Shown one piece after another: positions 47,465 to 56,225 of a stretch of DNA of 64,000 nucleotides. The notes beneath the pieces are model-generated. The model was not told the origin of the DNA. It searched no databases and worked only from the letters and a program-made list of their open reading frames with translations. The DNA comes from Farysia itapuensis (Eukaryota > Basidiomycota > Ustilaginomycetes > Ustilaginales > Ustilaginaceae): assembly GCA_023212645.1 (NCBI GenBank), contig JALBYC010000008.1, positions 186,001 to 250,000 on the forward strand. The letters run 5' to 3'. Every line of letters begins with the position of its first letter. Within the stretch, counting starts at the first letter, position 1. A program made the position numbers and the translations under genes.

Positions 47465-49102
47465 ATGTCGTCCAAGCAGAATGGTTTGTCCAAAACCCAG
47501 TCAAGAGCTTCCAGTGCAGGCGGCCGTACATCGACCCTGTTTGGTCGAGCATCCAACTACGTGATGGGTCACCGTCGCCCTCCGTCCACCTATGGTGACC
47601 AAGCTGGCGCCTCTTCCTCCACCGCCAGCTTGAACGCAAAGGGCGCGGCCAAGAACGCGTCTGGCCTGCGGCCATTCCAGCAAGTCTTTGCTGCTCCGGA
47701 TCCCAGCGTGAAGCTCTCTGAGCCGGCGAAGCTCACCGACGCGCAAGAAGCAAAGTACCAGGATGTGCTCAAGCACTTTCAGTCGCTCGAAGAATACCCA
47801 ACCACGCTCAAAGCTGGTTCGCCTACCAAACCTCTGACCGACTGGGAAAAGCTCCGCATGCTTTCGCGCGATTCAATGATCCGCTACCTGCGTGCAACCA
47901 AATGGGACGTTGCCTCGGCCAAGAAGCGTCTTACCGACACGGTAGCTTGGCGCCGTGAATACGGCGTGGACGATCTCAAGGCCGAGGATCTCGAGCCGGA
48001 AGCCCAAACAGGCAAGGAAACCATCTTAGGTTACGACAACAAAGGTCGACCGCTGCACTACATGCACCCGTCTCGCAACACCACTGACGAGACACCGCGC
48101 CAGATGCAGTTTGCCGTCTGGATTCTGGAACGCGCCATTGACGTCATGCCTCCCGGTGTCGAGATGCTGGCTCTTCTCATCAACTTTGGCGGAAAGAAGC
48201 GAAATCCGACTTCTATCAGCAATGCCAAGTTGATGCTGTACATCCTGCAAAACCACTACGTGGAGCGACTTGGAATTGCGCTCTGTATCAATGTGCCTTG
48301 GATCTTCAAGGCATTCTGGAATGCCATTTACCCTTTCATTGACCCAGTGACCAAGGGCAAATGCAAATTTGACGAGGCGATCAAGGACGAGGTACCCGGG
48401 CCACAGCTTGCATCAGACTTTGGCGGAGAGCTCGATTTCCCCTACGAACACGAAAAGTATTGGCCTCAACTTCTTGCTTTGACCGAAAAGCGCAGGAATG
48501 AACAATTGGAGCGTTTCCGCACAGTTTGCAATTCGGAGATTGGCGCTTCGGAATGGGTCATTCGCGGTGGTGACGAGCTGAATCGATCCACTCAGGCCAG
48601 TAAGCAGGACTCTGGCTTCCACGAGGGTGCCGCCGATGCTCTTGCCGCTCAAAACAAGCTGAACAAGTCAGAATCGCATGGTGCATCGTCGGCAGCAGTG
48701 GAAAAGCCGGCACCGATCTACGAGGCTACTGGTGCTGAGGAAGAGGACCTGGACCGCTTCTACACATCAACGCAGGAGCTTCCACCCTCGCTCGAACGCC
48801 AGCTCTCGTCTGATTCCGAGAGTGGCACCGCCGTGAACCACGTGTCTTCGGCGGAAACCAAGCAAGAGCAGAAGAACGAACACAAGCAACAGGCACACGA
48901 ACACGGTGATGCTAGCTTCTTTGCCCATGTCGTTGGCGGAATCTCCGCTGGCTTGGTTGGTGGCAAAGCTGCCAACAGCGTAGCTGAGCAAAACCACGCT
49001 GGAGCGCAGCACGAGTCCAAGCTGCACGACAAACTCAATCACATCCGCCATCACCGCAGATCCAAATCGCCACCCTCTGCGCCCACTGTTTCCGCAAATT
49101 GA
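47465..49102 (+). CDS. Sec14-like (CRAL-TRIO) phosphatidylinositol transfer protein
   Basis: 545 residues from the ATG at 47465; the frame further left lacks an ATG. An N-terminal Ser/Gly-rich arm is followed by the CRAL-TRIO N domain (about 130-175: MIRYLRATKWDVASAKKRLTDTVAWRREYG) and the lipid-binding domain (about 185-345: GYDNKGRPLHYMHPSRN, LINFGG, LMLYILQNHYVERLGIALCINVPWIFKAFWNAIYPFIDP, LASDFGGELDF). Fungal relatives (Sec14, Pdr16, Csr1) move phosphatidylinositol and other lipids between membranes. The HYVERLG, VPWIFKAFW and DFGGEL details fit the Pdr16/Sfh branch. The C-terminal 170 residues are charged and Gln/His-rich with a small Gly/Ala hydrophobic patch near residue 495 that is too weak for a membrane span. 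Confidence 0.88.
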   Translation: MSSKQNGLSKTQSRASSAGGRTSTLFGRASNYVMGHRRPPSTYGDQAGASSSTASLNAKGAAKNASGLRPFQQVFAAPDPSVKLSEPAKLTDAQEAKYQDVLKHFQSLEEYPTTLKAGSPTKPLTDWEKLRMLSRDSMIRYLRATKWDVASAKKRLTDTVAWRREYGVDDLKAEDLEPEAQTGKETILGYDNKGRPLHYMHPSRNTTDETPRQMQFAVWILERAIDVMPPGVEMLALLINFGGKKRNPTSISNAKLMLYILQNHYVERLGIALCINVPWIFKAFWNAIYPFIDPVTKGKCKFDEAIKDEVPGPQLASDFGGELDFPYEHEKYWPQLLALTEKRRNEQLERFRTVCNSEIGASEWVIRGGDELNRSTQASKQDSGFHEGAADALAAQNKLNKSESHGASSAAVEKPAPIYEATGAEEEDLDRFYTSTQELPPSLERQLSSDSESGTAVNHVSSAETKQEQKNEHKQQAHEHGDASFFAHVVGGISAGLVGGKAANSVAEQNHAGAQHESKLHDKLNHIRHHRRSKSPPSAPTVSAN

Positions 49103-49166
49103 TATCCACACAGTATTTATGTCCAAAGGAAATGCTATATTTGTGTTATTGAAAGCCAGCTTTACT

Positions 49167-50798
49167 CTAAAATTGACCGTTGCCGGGGTTGTGGAGCCAC
49201 TTGTTGAACATGGCTAGGGCGGCTTGAGGCTGATCGTGGGGGACAAAGTGACCGGCGTTGTCGACAATGACGTAGGCCAGGTTTCCGTAATGCTTAAAGT
49301 CGCCGCCTTTTACGCTGTTTTGTTTGCCGTAGTGCCAGGGCTGGAGGGGCTGAAGGTTGTATTCAGCCTTGTGAGTCCATTCGAGTGCGTCGCTCCAGGC
49401 ACGGTTTCCGAGGTAGTTGCAGATAAAGTCGCGTTTGCCCGAGTAGGTGAGGACGCGGACGCCAGCTTCGAGAATGTTGGAGACGGCCCAGGTGGATTCA
49501 CGTGCTCCATCCCCCGTCTTGGCAAAGTTGTTGTAAACGTCGTCGGAGCAGCCTACAAAGACGCCATCGTGCTTGTCGCCGGGACCTTTGCCGTCGACTC
49601 CCAGGGCGGTTTTGGTGGCAGGATCGTTGAGGAACGCAGCAACCCAGTCTTCCTCGTCATACTTGGAAGGATGTTGCCAGTCGTACGGCGAGCGGTCCAG
49701 GCTGTTGTATGGCTCGGAGAGTGCACCCTCGCAATAGTTGCTAGCGGATTGGCAGGCCAGAGTGTCGTATGTCTTGCCATGCTTGTTCTTGCGGTTGCAC
49801 TTTTCCACCAGCGTGAGACAGGCAGGAATACTCTCGTACATACGGTCGCACGTCTTTTTCGGCAGCAGCGGCTTTTCCGAGCCAGAAGCAGCTGTACAGG
49901 TGTAGTAGACGTAGGCAGGGAACTGATCTTTCGGGCTGGTGATACCGTTTCCAATCAACACACTGGTCAGGGGCAGCGGCTTGAGCCCGAATTCAGGATG
50001 GCGCTCGATCTTCTTGTTGTCCTCAACAATTTGGTTGGCGAGGAGCGGGATGTATCGACCTGCATAGCTCTCACCAGCGATGTGAAAGGAGGGGAATGTC
50101 TTGGAGTCGCCCTTGAAGATCTCCTTGCCTACGTGCATGGCCAGCAGGTGGAGGAAGGCAGACGCATCCTTGGCCGCCGACTCGGCAGAGTAGACACGCG
50201 CAGGTGGCTTATCCGTTCGCGTCTTGTTAGCCCAGTCGACATACGAGTAGCCGACGCCAACAGGCTGGTCCAAGAAGACAAGCGTAGCGTTCTGATTCCA
50301 AGCCCACGGGTTTCGCTCTGTGCCAGGCTTGTCGCCTCTGAACTGGGGGTTGGCCGCATTGCAAGGACCAAGCTCCATCAGCAAGCCGGTGAAAGAGGAG
50401 CAACCAGGTCCACCGTTCAGCCAAAGCACCACAGGATCGTTGGCCGGGTCGTTGCGTGACTCAAAAGCCCAAAAGTAGAAATGCTCAATAGCTCCCTTTG
50501 TCTTTCCGTCGTGCTTGGAGCCAAAGAGCGAAGAAGCAGCCTCGTGACCGGACGGGTCGTGCTTGGCAAGCTTGTCCACGTCGACATCCAGGTAGCCAGA
50601 GTAGGACTTGACCGTCGAGTCACAGAGCTCTGGAGGTGGAGAGACGACTCGAAGAGAGTGGGCGGGAAGAGAAGGGTGGCCGAGAATCGAAGCCTCCGGG
50701 GCTTGTTTTAGGGAAAGGGGGATCTGAGCTGCGTTGCTCAGCCCCACTACGGCGGCTGACGCGACAGCAGCCCAGACAGAAGAGAGCGAGACCTTCAT
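49167..50798 (-). CDS. Secreted or vacuolar serine carboxypeptidase (S10, CPY-like)
   Basis: 543 residues from the ATG at 50798. It begins with a signal peptide (MKVSLSSVWAAVASAAVVGL) and continues with a propeptide-like region. The S10 catalytic triad is visible: Ser244 in HIAGESYAGRYIP, Asp in TYSGKRDFICNYLGN and His in VDNAGHFVPHDQP. The oxyanion and substrate-carboxylate segment WLNGGPGCSSFTG is intact, and several conserved Cys are present. The family trims C-terminal residues from peptides at acid pH. No C-terminal membrane or retention signal is seen, so vacuolar (CPY-type) or secreted are both possible. It is head-to-head with HIS4 (202 bp) and tail-to-tail with the Sec14-like gene (64 bp). 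Confidence 0.92.
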   Translation of the reverse strand: MKVSLSSVWAAVASAAVVGLSNAAQIPLSLKQAPEASILGHPSLPAHSLRVVSPPPELCDSTVKSYSGYLDVDVDKLAKHDPSGHEAASSLFGSKHDGKTKGAIEHFYFWAFESRNDPANDPVVLWLNGGPGCSSFTGLLMELGPCNAANPQFRGDKPGTERNPWAWNQNATLVFLDQPVGVGYSYVDWANKTRTDKPPARVYSAESAAKDASAFLHLLAMHVGKEIFKGDSKTFPSFHIAGESYAGRYIPLLANQIVEDNKKIERHPEFGLKPLPLTSVLIGNGITSPKDQFPAYVYYTCTAASGSEKPLLPKKTCDRMYESIPACLTLVEKCNRKNKHGKTYDTLACQSASNYCEGALSEPYNSLDRSPYDWQHPSKYDEEDWVAAFLNDPATKTALGVDGKGPGDKHDGVFVGCSDDVYNNFAKTGDGARESTWAVSNILEAGVRVLTYSGKRDFICNYLGNRAWSDALEWTHKAEYNLQPLQPWHYGKQNSVKGGDFKHYGNLAYVIVDNAGHFVPHDQPQAALAMFNKWLHNPGNGQF

Positions 50799-50903
50799 CG
50801 TTGGTGGTAGCAGGGAGAGCAGAAAAAAGGTCCGTTCACCGCATGCATTCTGCAAATCATCGGATTTGTCGGAGATGCTTATGTCACGCTGACAGCAACA
50901 GCC

Positions 50904-50909
50904 GAGTCA
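50904..50909 (-). promoter_or_regulatory. Gcn4/Cpc1-type TGACTC element upstream of HIS4
   Basis: TGACTC on the minus strand (GAGTCA on +) lies 92 bp before the HIS4 start in the shared promoter. This core is the general amino-acid control site in fungi and fits a histidine gene. One match of six bases can arise by chance. Confidence 0.4.
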
Positions 50910-51000
50910 TATCCACTGTTAGGTCAGCACGGCTCAAAAAAGTCAAGAAGAAACGCTTCTTCTGACGTCCACTTCCACCACCCACTACTCCCACCTGGCG

Positions 51001-53700
51001 ATGCAGTTCCTCACAACACCTGTCTTGCCACTGCTGGACGCACAAGGCTCTCAGAATGAGGCGCTTGTCAGTGCAGTGGCTCGCATCAGCCCTGCTCTCG
51101 TGCCACAAGGTTTGGTAGCTTCTCTGTCTTCTCGACTTTCCTATCTCGTCCTAGCCCAGCCAGATTTGAGCTACGACGCTGCCGCCGACTTGCTCGATAG
51201 CGGCGCTGAGGCCATTGTCACAGCTGACACTCGTCTTATTGACTCATTTGACGCTGCCGTGTCTTCTACGAGGTTCGTGTACCTGTCGGCCTCGGGTGCA
51301 ACACCTGTCGCCGAAGTTCTGGCCAAAGTAGCCGGTGTCGTGATCACTTTGCCCACCGTCTCCGCCATCGACGCTTCTTCTCAATTGGTCAAGAGCACCG
51401 CTGAAGCACTCAAGACTACCACGACCGGCAAAGCTCTGTATGTGCTGGCTACCTCTGGCAGTCCAAGCGTCGAAAATGTCAAGACGCTGTCAAAACTTGG
51501 CGCCTCCCTTATCGTACCCTCTGCTAACCTATCTGCGACCGAAAACCCGTCCGACGAATCGTCGCTGGATCTTGTTGATGCCTTCTTGGCTCCTCTCGTG
51601 TCCGACCGAGCTGACGGCCTTTTTCCCACCACTGTCGTCTCTGCGGCTGCCAGCACATCTCTTGGCCTAGTCTACTCATCACCGCTGAGTATCCGCAAGT
51701 CGATTTTGACCGGAAGCGCTCACTACCAGTCTCGCAATCGAGGTCTGTGGCACAAGGGTGAATCCAGTGGCGCAACGCAGGAAGTGGTGAGCATTCGTCA
51801 AGATTGCGATTCTGATGCATTGCAGTTCGCCGTTCGACAATCCCGCGGTACTTCAGCAGCCGGCTTCTGTCACCTCGAGAACCGAGAGGGATGCTTCTCA
51901 TCCTCGTCTGGACTGGCTAAGTTAGAAGCGACACTCAAGGAGCGCAAGCAATCCGCCCCCGCAGGGAGCTACACTGCTCGTCTCTTTAGTGATCCTTCGC
52001 TGCTGGGCGCAAAATTGCGTGAAGAAGCGGCCGAGCTCGCAGACGCCAACGTTCAAGACCCAAAACACGTCGCTTTTGAAGCGGCGGACCTCATCTACTT
52101 TGCTCTGACCAAGTGCGTTGCTGCCGGCGTGGGACTGGAACAGATCGAAGCGTCACTGGATGCCAAGTCTCGAAAGGTCTCTCGTCGCAAAGGAGATGCG
52201 AAACCCAACTTTGCTGCTCAGCAACAAGCCGCCGAGACCAAGGCGGCTGCGGCCGCCCCGCTCAAAGCCCCAGCATCAGAGGTCAAGAACGGCGATGCTC
52301 CCATCAAGATCCAATCATACCGTCTCGAAGATCTTTCCGCTGTTCAGCGCAAGGAGCTCCTGAAGCGACCGGCGCTCAAGACGGAGCAAGTCATGGAAAT
52401 TTGCCGACCTATCCTGCGTGCTGTCAAGCAGCGTGGTGACGAAGCGTTGCTGGAACTCACAGAGAAATTCGACAAGGCGAAGCTCACAACACCTGTTCGC
52501 TTCCCTCCATTTGTCAATGACGATGTGATGGCCAAGATCAAGCCAGAAGTCAAGGTGGCAATCGATATCGCCTACGACAACATTTGGAAGTTCCACAAGG
52601 CCCAAAAGACAACGTTTGGCAACAAAAAGGCTGTAGACGCCGGCGCTAATGGCACGGTCGAGAGCAGTGGAGAGGGACCCGAAGACGGCGTATTGGAAGT
52701 GGAGACCATGCCTGGAGTTGTTTGCCGACGATTTGCACGTCCAATCGAATCAGTTGGCCTGTATGTGCCTGGCGGATCGGCGGTGTTGCCCTCGACGGCA
52801 CTAATGCTGGGTGTTCCTGCCCAGGTCGCCCGATGCCCGACCGTCGTGCTTGCCACACCCCCACGCCCTGACGGCTCCATCTCACCCGAAGTCTTGTACT
52901 GCGCGTCGAAAGTCAACGCCACTGCAATTCTGTGCGCTGGTGGAGCACAAGCTGTCGCCGCTATGGCCTACGGCACCGCTACGTGTCCCAAGGTGGACAA
53001 GATCGTTGGACCTGGCAACCAATTTGTGACGGCGGCCAAGATGTTGGTGCAGAACGAGACGGATGCGATCGTGAGCATCGACATGCCCGCGGGACCGTCC
53101 GAGGTGCTGGTGATTGCCGACTCGTTGGCCGATCCGGCCTTTGTCGCCAGTGATTTGCTGAGTCAGGCAGAGCACGGGCCTGATTCACAGGTCGTGCTGG
53201 TCGGCATTGCGCTCAGCGCACAGGAATTGCAGGCTATCGAGGACCAAGTTGACCGACAGGCACGCGCACTTCCCCGTGTCGATGTCGTACGTCAAGCCAT
53301 TGACAAATCGGTCACTGTCATCGTACCTAACCGCCAATCCGCCATGGACTGGAGCAACGCCTACGCCCCTGAACACCTCATTCTCCAAACCGAACGTGCC
53401 GAAGAACTCGTCCAACTGGTCAAGAACGCCGGCTCCGTCTTTGTCGGGTCCTGGTCGCCCGAATCGTGTGGCGACTACATGAGCGGCACCAACCACTCAC
53501 TCCCCACCGCCGCCTACGCTAAGTCCTACTCGGGCGTAAACGTCGGCACTTTTGAAAAGTGCATCACCTCTCAAAGCTTGACCCAAAGCGGACTGCGCGG
53601 GTTCGGACAGAACGTCATCGACCTCGCCATGTGTGAGGGTCTCCAGGCTCACGCTATGGCTGTCAAGATCCGTCTCGACAAAATGGCTGCCTCCGCTTAG
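51001..53700 (+). CDS. HIS4: HIS4 trifunctional histidine biosynthesis enzyme
   Basis: 899 residues, single exon. The fused enzyme catalyses steps 2, 3 and 10 of histidine synthesis. An N-terminal HIS4-specific region (1-220) precedes the phosphoribosyl-AMP cyclohydrolase part (about 235-300; HKGESSGATQEV, RQDCDSDALQFAV, FCHLENREGCF). The phosphoribosyl-ATP pyrophosphohydrolase part is at about 305-400 (LREEAAELADA, FEAADLIYFAL). Histidinol dehydrogenase follows from about 435 to the end, with the cofactor and zinc motifs YVPGGSAVLPSTALM, VGPGNQFVTAAK, AEHGPDSQV and APEHLIL. A short Ala/Lys-rich linker (about 400-430) joins the second and third parts. The domain order and length match fungal His4. 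A TGACTC element precedes it. Confidence 0.96.
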   Translation: MQFLTTPVLPLLDAQGSQNEALVSAVARISPALVPQGLVASLSSRLSYLVLAQPDLSYDAAADLLDSGAEAIVTADTRLIDSFDAAVSSTRFVYLSASGATPVAEVLAKVAGVVITLPTVSAIDASSQLVKSTAEALKTTTTGKALYVLATSGSPSVENVKTLSKLGASLIVPSANLSATENPSDESSLDLVDAFLAPLVSDRADGLFPTTVVSAAASTSLGLVYSSPLSIRKSILTGSAHYQSRNRGLWHKGESSGATQEVVSIRQDCDSDALQFAVRQSRGTSAAGFCHLENREGCFSSSSGLAKLEATLKERKQSAPAGSYTARLFSDPSLLGAKLREEAAELADANVQDPKHVAFEAADLIYFALTKCVAAGVGLEQIEASLDAKSRKVSRRKGDAKPNFAAQQQAAETKAAAAAPLKAPASEVKNGDAPIKIQSYRLEDLSAVQRKELLKRPALKTEQVMEICRPILRAVKQRGDEALLELTEKFDKAKLTTPVRFPPFVNDDVMAKIKPEVKVAIDIAYDNIWKFHKAQKTTFGNKKAVDAGANGTVESSGEGPEDGVLEVETMPGVVCRRFARPIESVGLYVPGGSAVLPSTALMLGVPAQVARCPTVVLATPPRPDGSISPEVLYCASKVNATAILCAGGAQAVAAMAYGTATCPKVDKIVGPGNQFVTAAKMLVQNETDAIVSIDMPAGPSEVLVIADSLADPAFVASDLLSQAEHGPDSQVVLVGIALSAQELQAIEDQVDRQARALPRVDVVRQAIDKSVTVIVPNRQSAMDWSNAYAPEHLILQTERAEELVQLVKNAGSVFVGSWSPESCGDYMSGTNHSLPTAAYAKSYSGVNVGTFEKCITSQSLTQSGLRGFGQNVIDLAMCEGLQAHAMAVKIRLDKMAASA

Positions 53701-53957
53701 ACAAACACACCACCTGTACATAGACCACCGTCGATTCGTGCGACTTTCATGCACACGCCTTGACTGCGAAAAGAATGCATTTCAAATACGACAAGAGTAC
53801 AAAAGAAAACGAGAGCGCCAGCGGAAGGCGCACGGGGCGGGGATAAAGGGTATGCAATGATATTGGAGCGGGGGGTGAGCGAGGAAGGTGCGACAAAGTC
53901 TGCGCGAGGGTTGGGTGAGCGATAAAATGCGGCGCAGGTTGCTAGAACGGTGCTTAG

Positions 53958-55463
53958 TTAAAGTGTGTATCCGGCCTTTTCGTTGTCGTAGTGCGGAACG
54001 TCAGAGTTTCCCGGTGGAGGTTGGGAATGTTGCAGAGGCGGTTGCTCTGGTTGGTGATTTTGAGAGTAGACGGTCTGCGGTTGCGCTGATGCCATGTCTT
54101 GCGGTGGGGAGGTGAAAGACCCAGACGCAATTGCTGACGACGGCTGTGAAGCCATGTGTTCTTTCTCGGTATACACTGTTCCTGGTAAAGGCGAGGCAGA
54201 GGAGCGCGAATCGATACTTTGCCCCAAGTAGGCAGCAGAGGAGCCAGCGACGGCCGAAACAGGCGCTGTTTCTGACAATGGCTGATCTCCCAGGGTATGC
54301 GCTGACGAAGCCTGTGATGTGGCGTTACCGGCTTGTGGGGCGCTCAGGCCTGCGCCCTCTGCCGGGCGAACCGTGCCCTTGAAGTACGACTTTCGACGAT
54401 GTTTGAGATGGTCAAACGGCAAAAAGTGGTCTTCCATCTGCCGCAACTCTGGTGGTAGTGAAGAGATATCGGCATTGCCGCGCTTCTTTGCTTTGAGTGG
54501 GTTGTCTTCCAGCAAGAGCTCTTCGAGCTCGTGCGTGGCGTCAAAGTTGGCTTTTTTAGAGTCGGGCTCAAAGGGTGGCGTGAGTGTCTTTGCCTGCATT
54601 GCGTTCCAATCTAGACCGTTAAAGCAAGGGTGCTTCTTGAATTCCTCGATTCCGCCTCGACACCCGAGTCTCTTGCGTGGGTCACGTTCCAGTAGCGACT
54701 TGATGCAAGAGACGGTCTCGCTGCTGACGATACTTTCGACATTTTCCGGAAAGGTACAGCGGTCGTTGAGGATCGAGTGGGTGAGGGCTGAATTGGTCTT
54801 GCCTCGAAACGGACGTCGACCAAAGAGAAGCTCGTACGCTACGACGCCCAGTGACCACCAGTCGACCGAGGAGAGGTAGCCGCGCTTTGTGAGTACCTCG
54901 GGTGCCATGTAGGCCATGGATCCCGCGATACTTGTGAGCGGCCTGCGAGGGGAAAAGTGGACGGCAATATTGAAATCGGTGAGATGGGCATGGCCCTTTT
55001 CGTCTAGCAAGACATTGTCCGGTTTGAGATCGCGATGCACGATCTGGAGACGATGAAGGTAGTCGAGACCCAATGCAAGCTCTGCTACGTAGAAGCGAAC
55101 GACGGTCTCGCTCATGTTGCCTGTGCGGTCAAGATGGAACCGTAGATCGCCTCCGAGCATGAGGTCGAGAACCATAAACATGTTTTCGTCATCCTGAAAG
55201 GCATAGCGTAAGTTGCAGACGAAGGGCGACTCGATCTCTTCTAGCAGTCTACGTTCCTGTATGATGTTGGAGACGGCACGCATTTTGACGCATTTTGCCT
55301 TGTTGATGTATTTGAGCGCATAGAGGTCCTTTGTCTGCTTGTGTTGGACGACGCGCACTTTACCGAAGGCGCCCTTGCCTACGGCGCGCAGGAGGTAGAA
55401 GTGGTAGAGGTCTACGGGACCATCAAAGTCGATGACCTCTGGTTTGCAGCAATTGGCGCCCAT
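53958..55463 (-). CDS. STK32/YANK-like AGC protein kinase with N-terminal acylation motif
   Basis: 501 residues. The kinase domain spans about 22-285: glycine loop GKGAFGKV (29-36), Lys51 (YALKYINK), HRDLKPDN with Asp145, metal-binding D163 in DFN rather than DFG, and MAPEVL. A DFN motif and the DLYHFYLLRAVGKGAFGKV start are hallmarks of the YANK/STK32 group. The N-terminus MGANCCKP predicts myristoylation at Gly2 after Met removal with palmitoylation at Cys5/Cys6, so plasma-membrane attachment is likely (inference). An AGC-like C-terminal tail (about 285-370) with PFEPDSKKANFDATHELEE follows, then 130 residues of Ser/Pro/Gln-rich tail. Substrates unknown. Confidence 0.88.
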   Translation of the reverse strand: MGANCCKPEVIDFDGPVDLYHFYLLRAVGKGAFGKVRVVQHKQTKDLYALKYINKAKCVKMRAVSNIIQERRLLEEIESPFVCNLRYAFQDDENMFMVLDLMLGGDLRFHLDRTGNMSETVVRFYVAELALGLDYLHRLQIVHRDLKPDNVLLDEKGHAHLTDFNIAVHFSPRRPLTSIAGSMAYMAPEVLTKRGYLSSVDWWSLGVVAYELLFGRRPFRGKTNSALTHSILNDRCTFPENVESIVSSETVSCIKSLLERDPRKRLGCRGGIEEFKKHPCFNGLDWNAMQAKTLTPPFEPDSKKANFDATHELEELLLEDNPLKAKKRGNADISSLPPELRQMEDHFLPFDHLKHRRKSYFKGTVRPAEGAGLSAPQAGNATSQASSAHTLGDQPLSETAPVSAVAGSSAAYLGQSIDSRSSASPLPGTVYTEKEHMASQPSSAIASGSFTSPPQDMASAQPQTVYSQNHQPEQPPLQHSQPPPGNSDVPHYDNEKAGYTL

Positions 55464-56225
55464 GGTTGTGCGAGCAGGAGAAAGGGGGCGGGAGAAGCGT
55501 GTTTACTTTTGCTGTCAGACCATGAACGGCGGAGAGGGTGTAGGGTCAAATGAAGGAGGTGCAGGGAGCAATAAAGCTTGTTTCTGAAAGTGGATTCCAG
55601 ATGCGTGTGCACAGATGATGCCGTCGTGCTGCCTTGGACTCTGGAGAACGCGCGACTGTGCAACCGCCGACACGTTTCTACGGGGCGACCAAGAGGGTGG
55701 TGATGGGAGCAGTCAACAGTACCAGGCAGCAATAAGCCGTCGAATCTGGATCGGGCCAACCGGCGAGGACACGTCCAACTCGCTCGCTCGCTCGCCAAAA
55801 TACAAAGCGGCAGAAGCGTTTGAACTTCTCGGCCCTGCAATTTGAATTTTCCCCTGTACAGTGTACACGTTATACAGACTGTGCCAGGGAAAGCGGCCAG
55901 CAAACTTTCGTCAATCACGCTAGCCGCTCTTCTCTTGCGCTCTTGCTTTAGTGAACACAGTTCTGCGGAGTAGGCCTGTACCAACGCAGCATATAGAAGC
56001 GTGTTCGGGAGCCTGTCGTGCTAGTCTCCCTTCCGAACTGGTACCTGCAGAGAAGAGTCCAAGCTTATTTTGAGCCTGCGTATGGTCCAATTTATGATCT
56101 AACACTCTACCCTACCGCTCCTGTCGCACGTGACTTTTCTTTCCCCTCCTTGCGCAGGAAGAAAAAGTATACGGCAAGGTTTTGATGATGGACTCACTAC
56201 CTTCATCGACTGGCAACACTTCAGT
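55464..56225. other. Divergent intergenic region, no gene seen
   Basis: 762 bp between the kinase and uL23m starts. There is a CTCGCTCG repeat near 55780-55792 and a GCACGTGAC E-box-like element (CACGTG at 56127-56132) about 95 bp before the uL23m start. Frames on either strand show no protein-like features. Confidence 0.45.

Noticed and set aside
49224..50459. 411-codon open frame antisense to the serine carboxypeptidase
   Set aside because: Lies wholly inside a complete S10 peptidase gene; Val/Gly/Arg-rich with no recognisable features.
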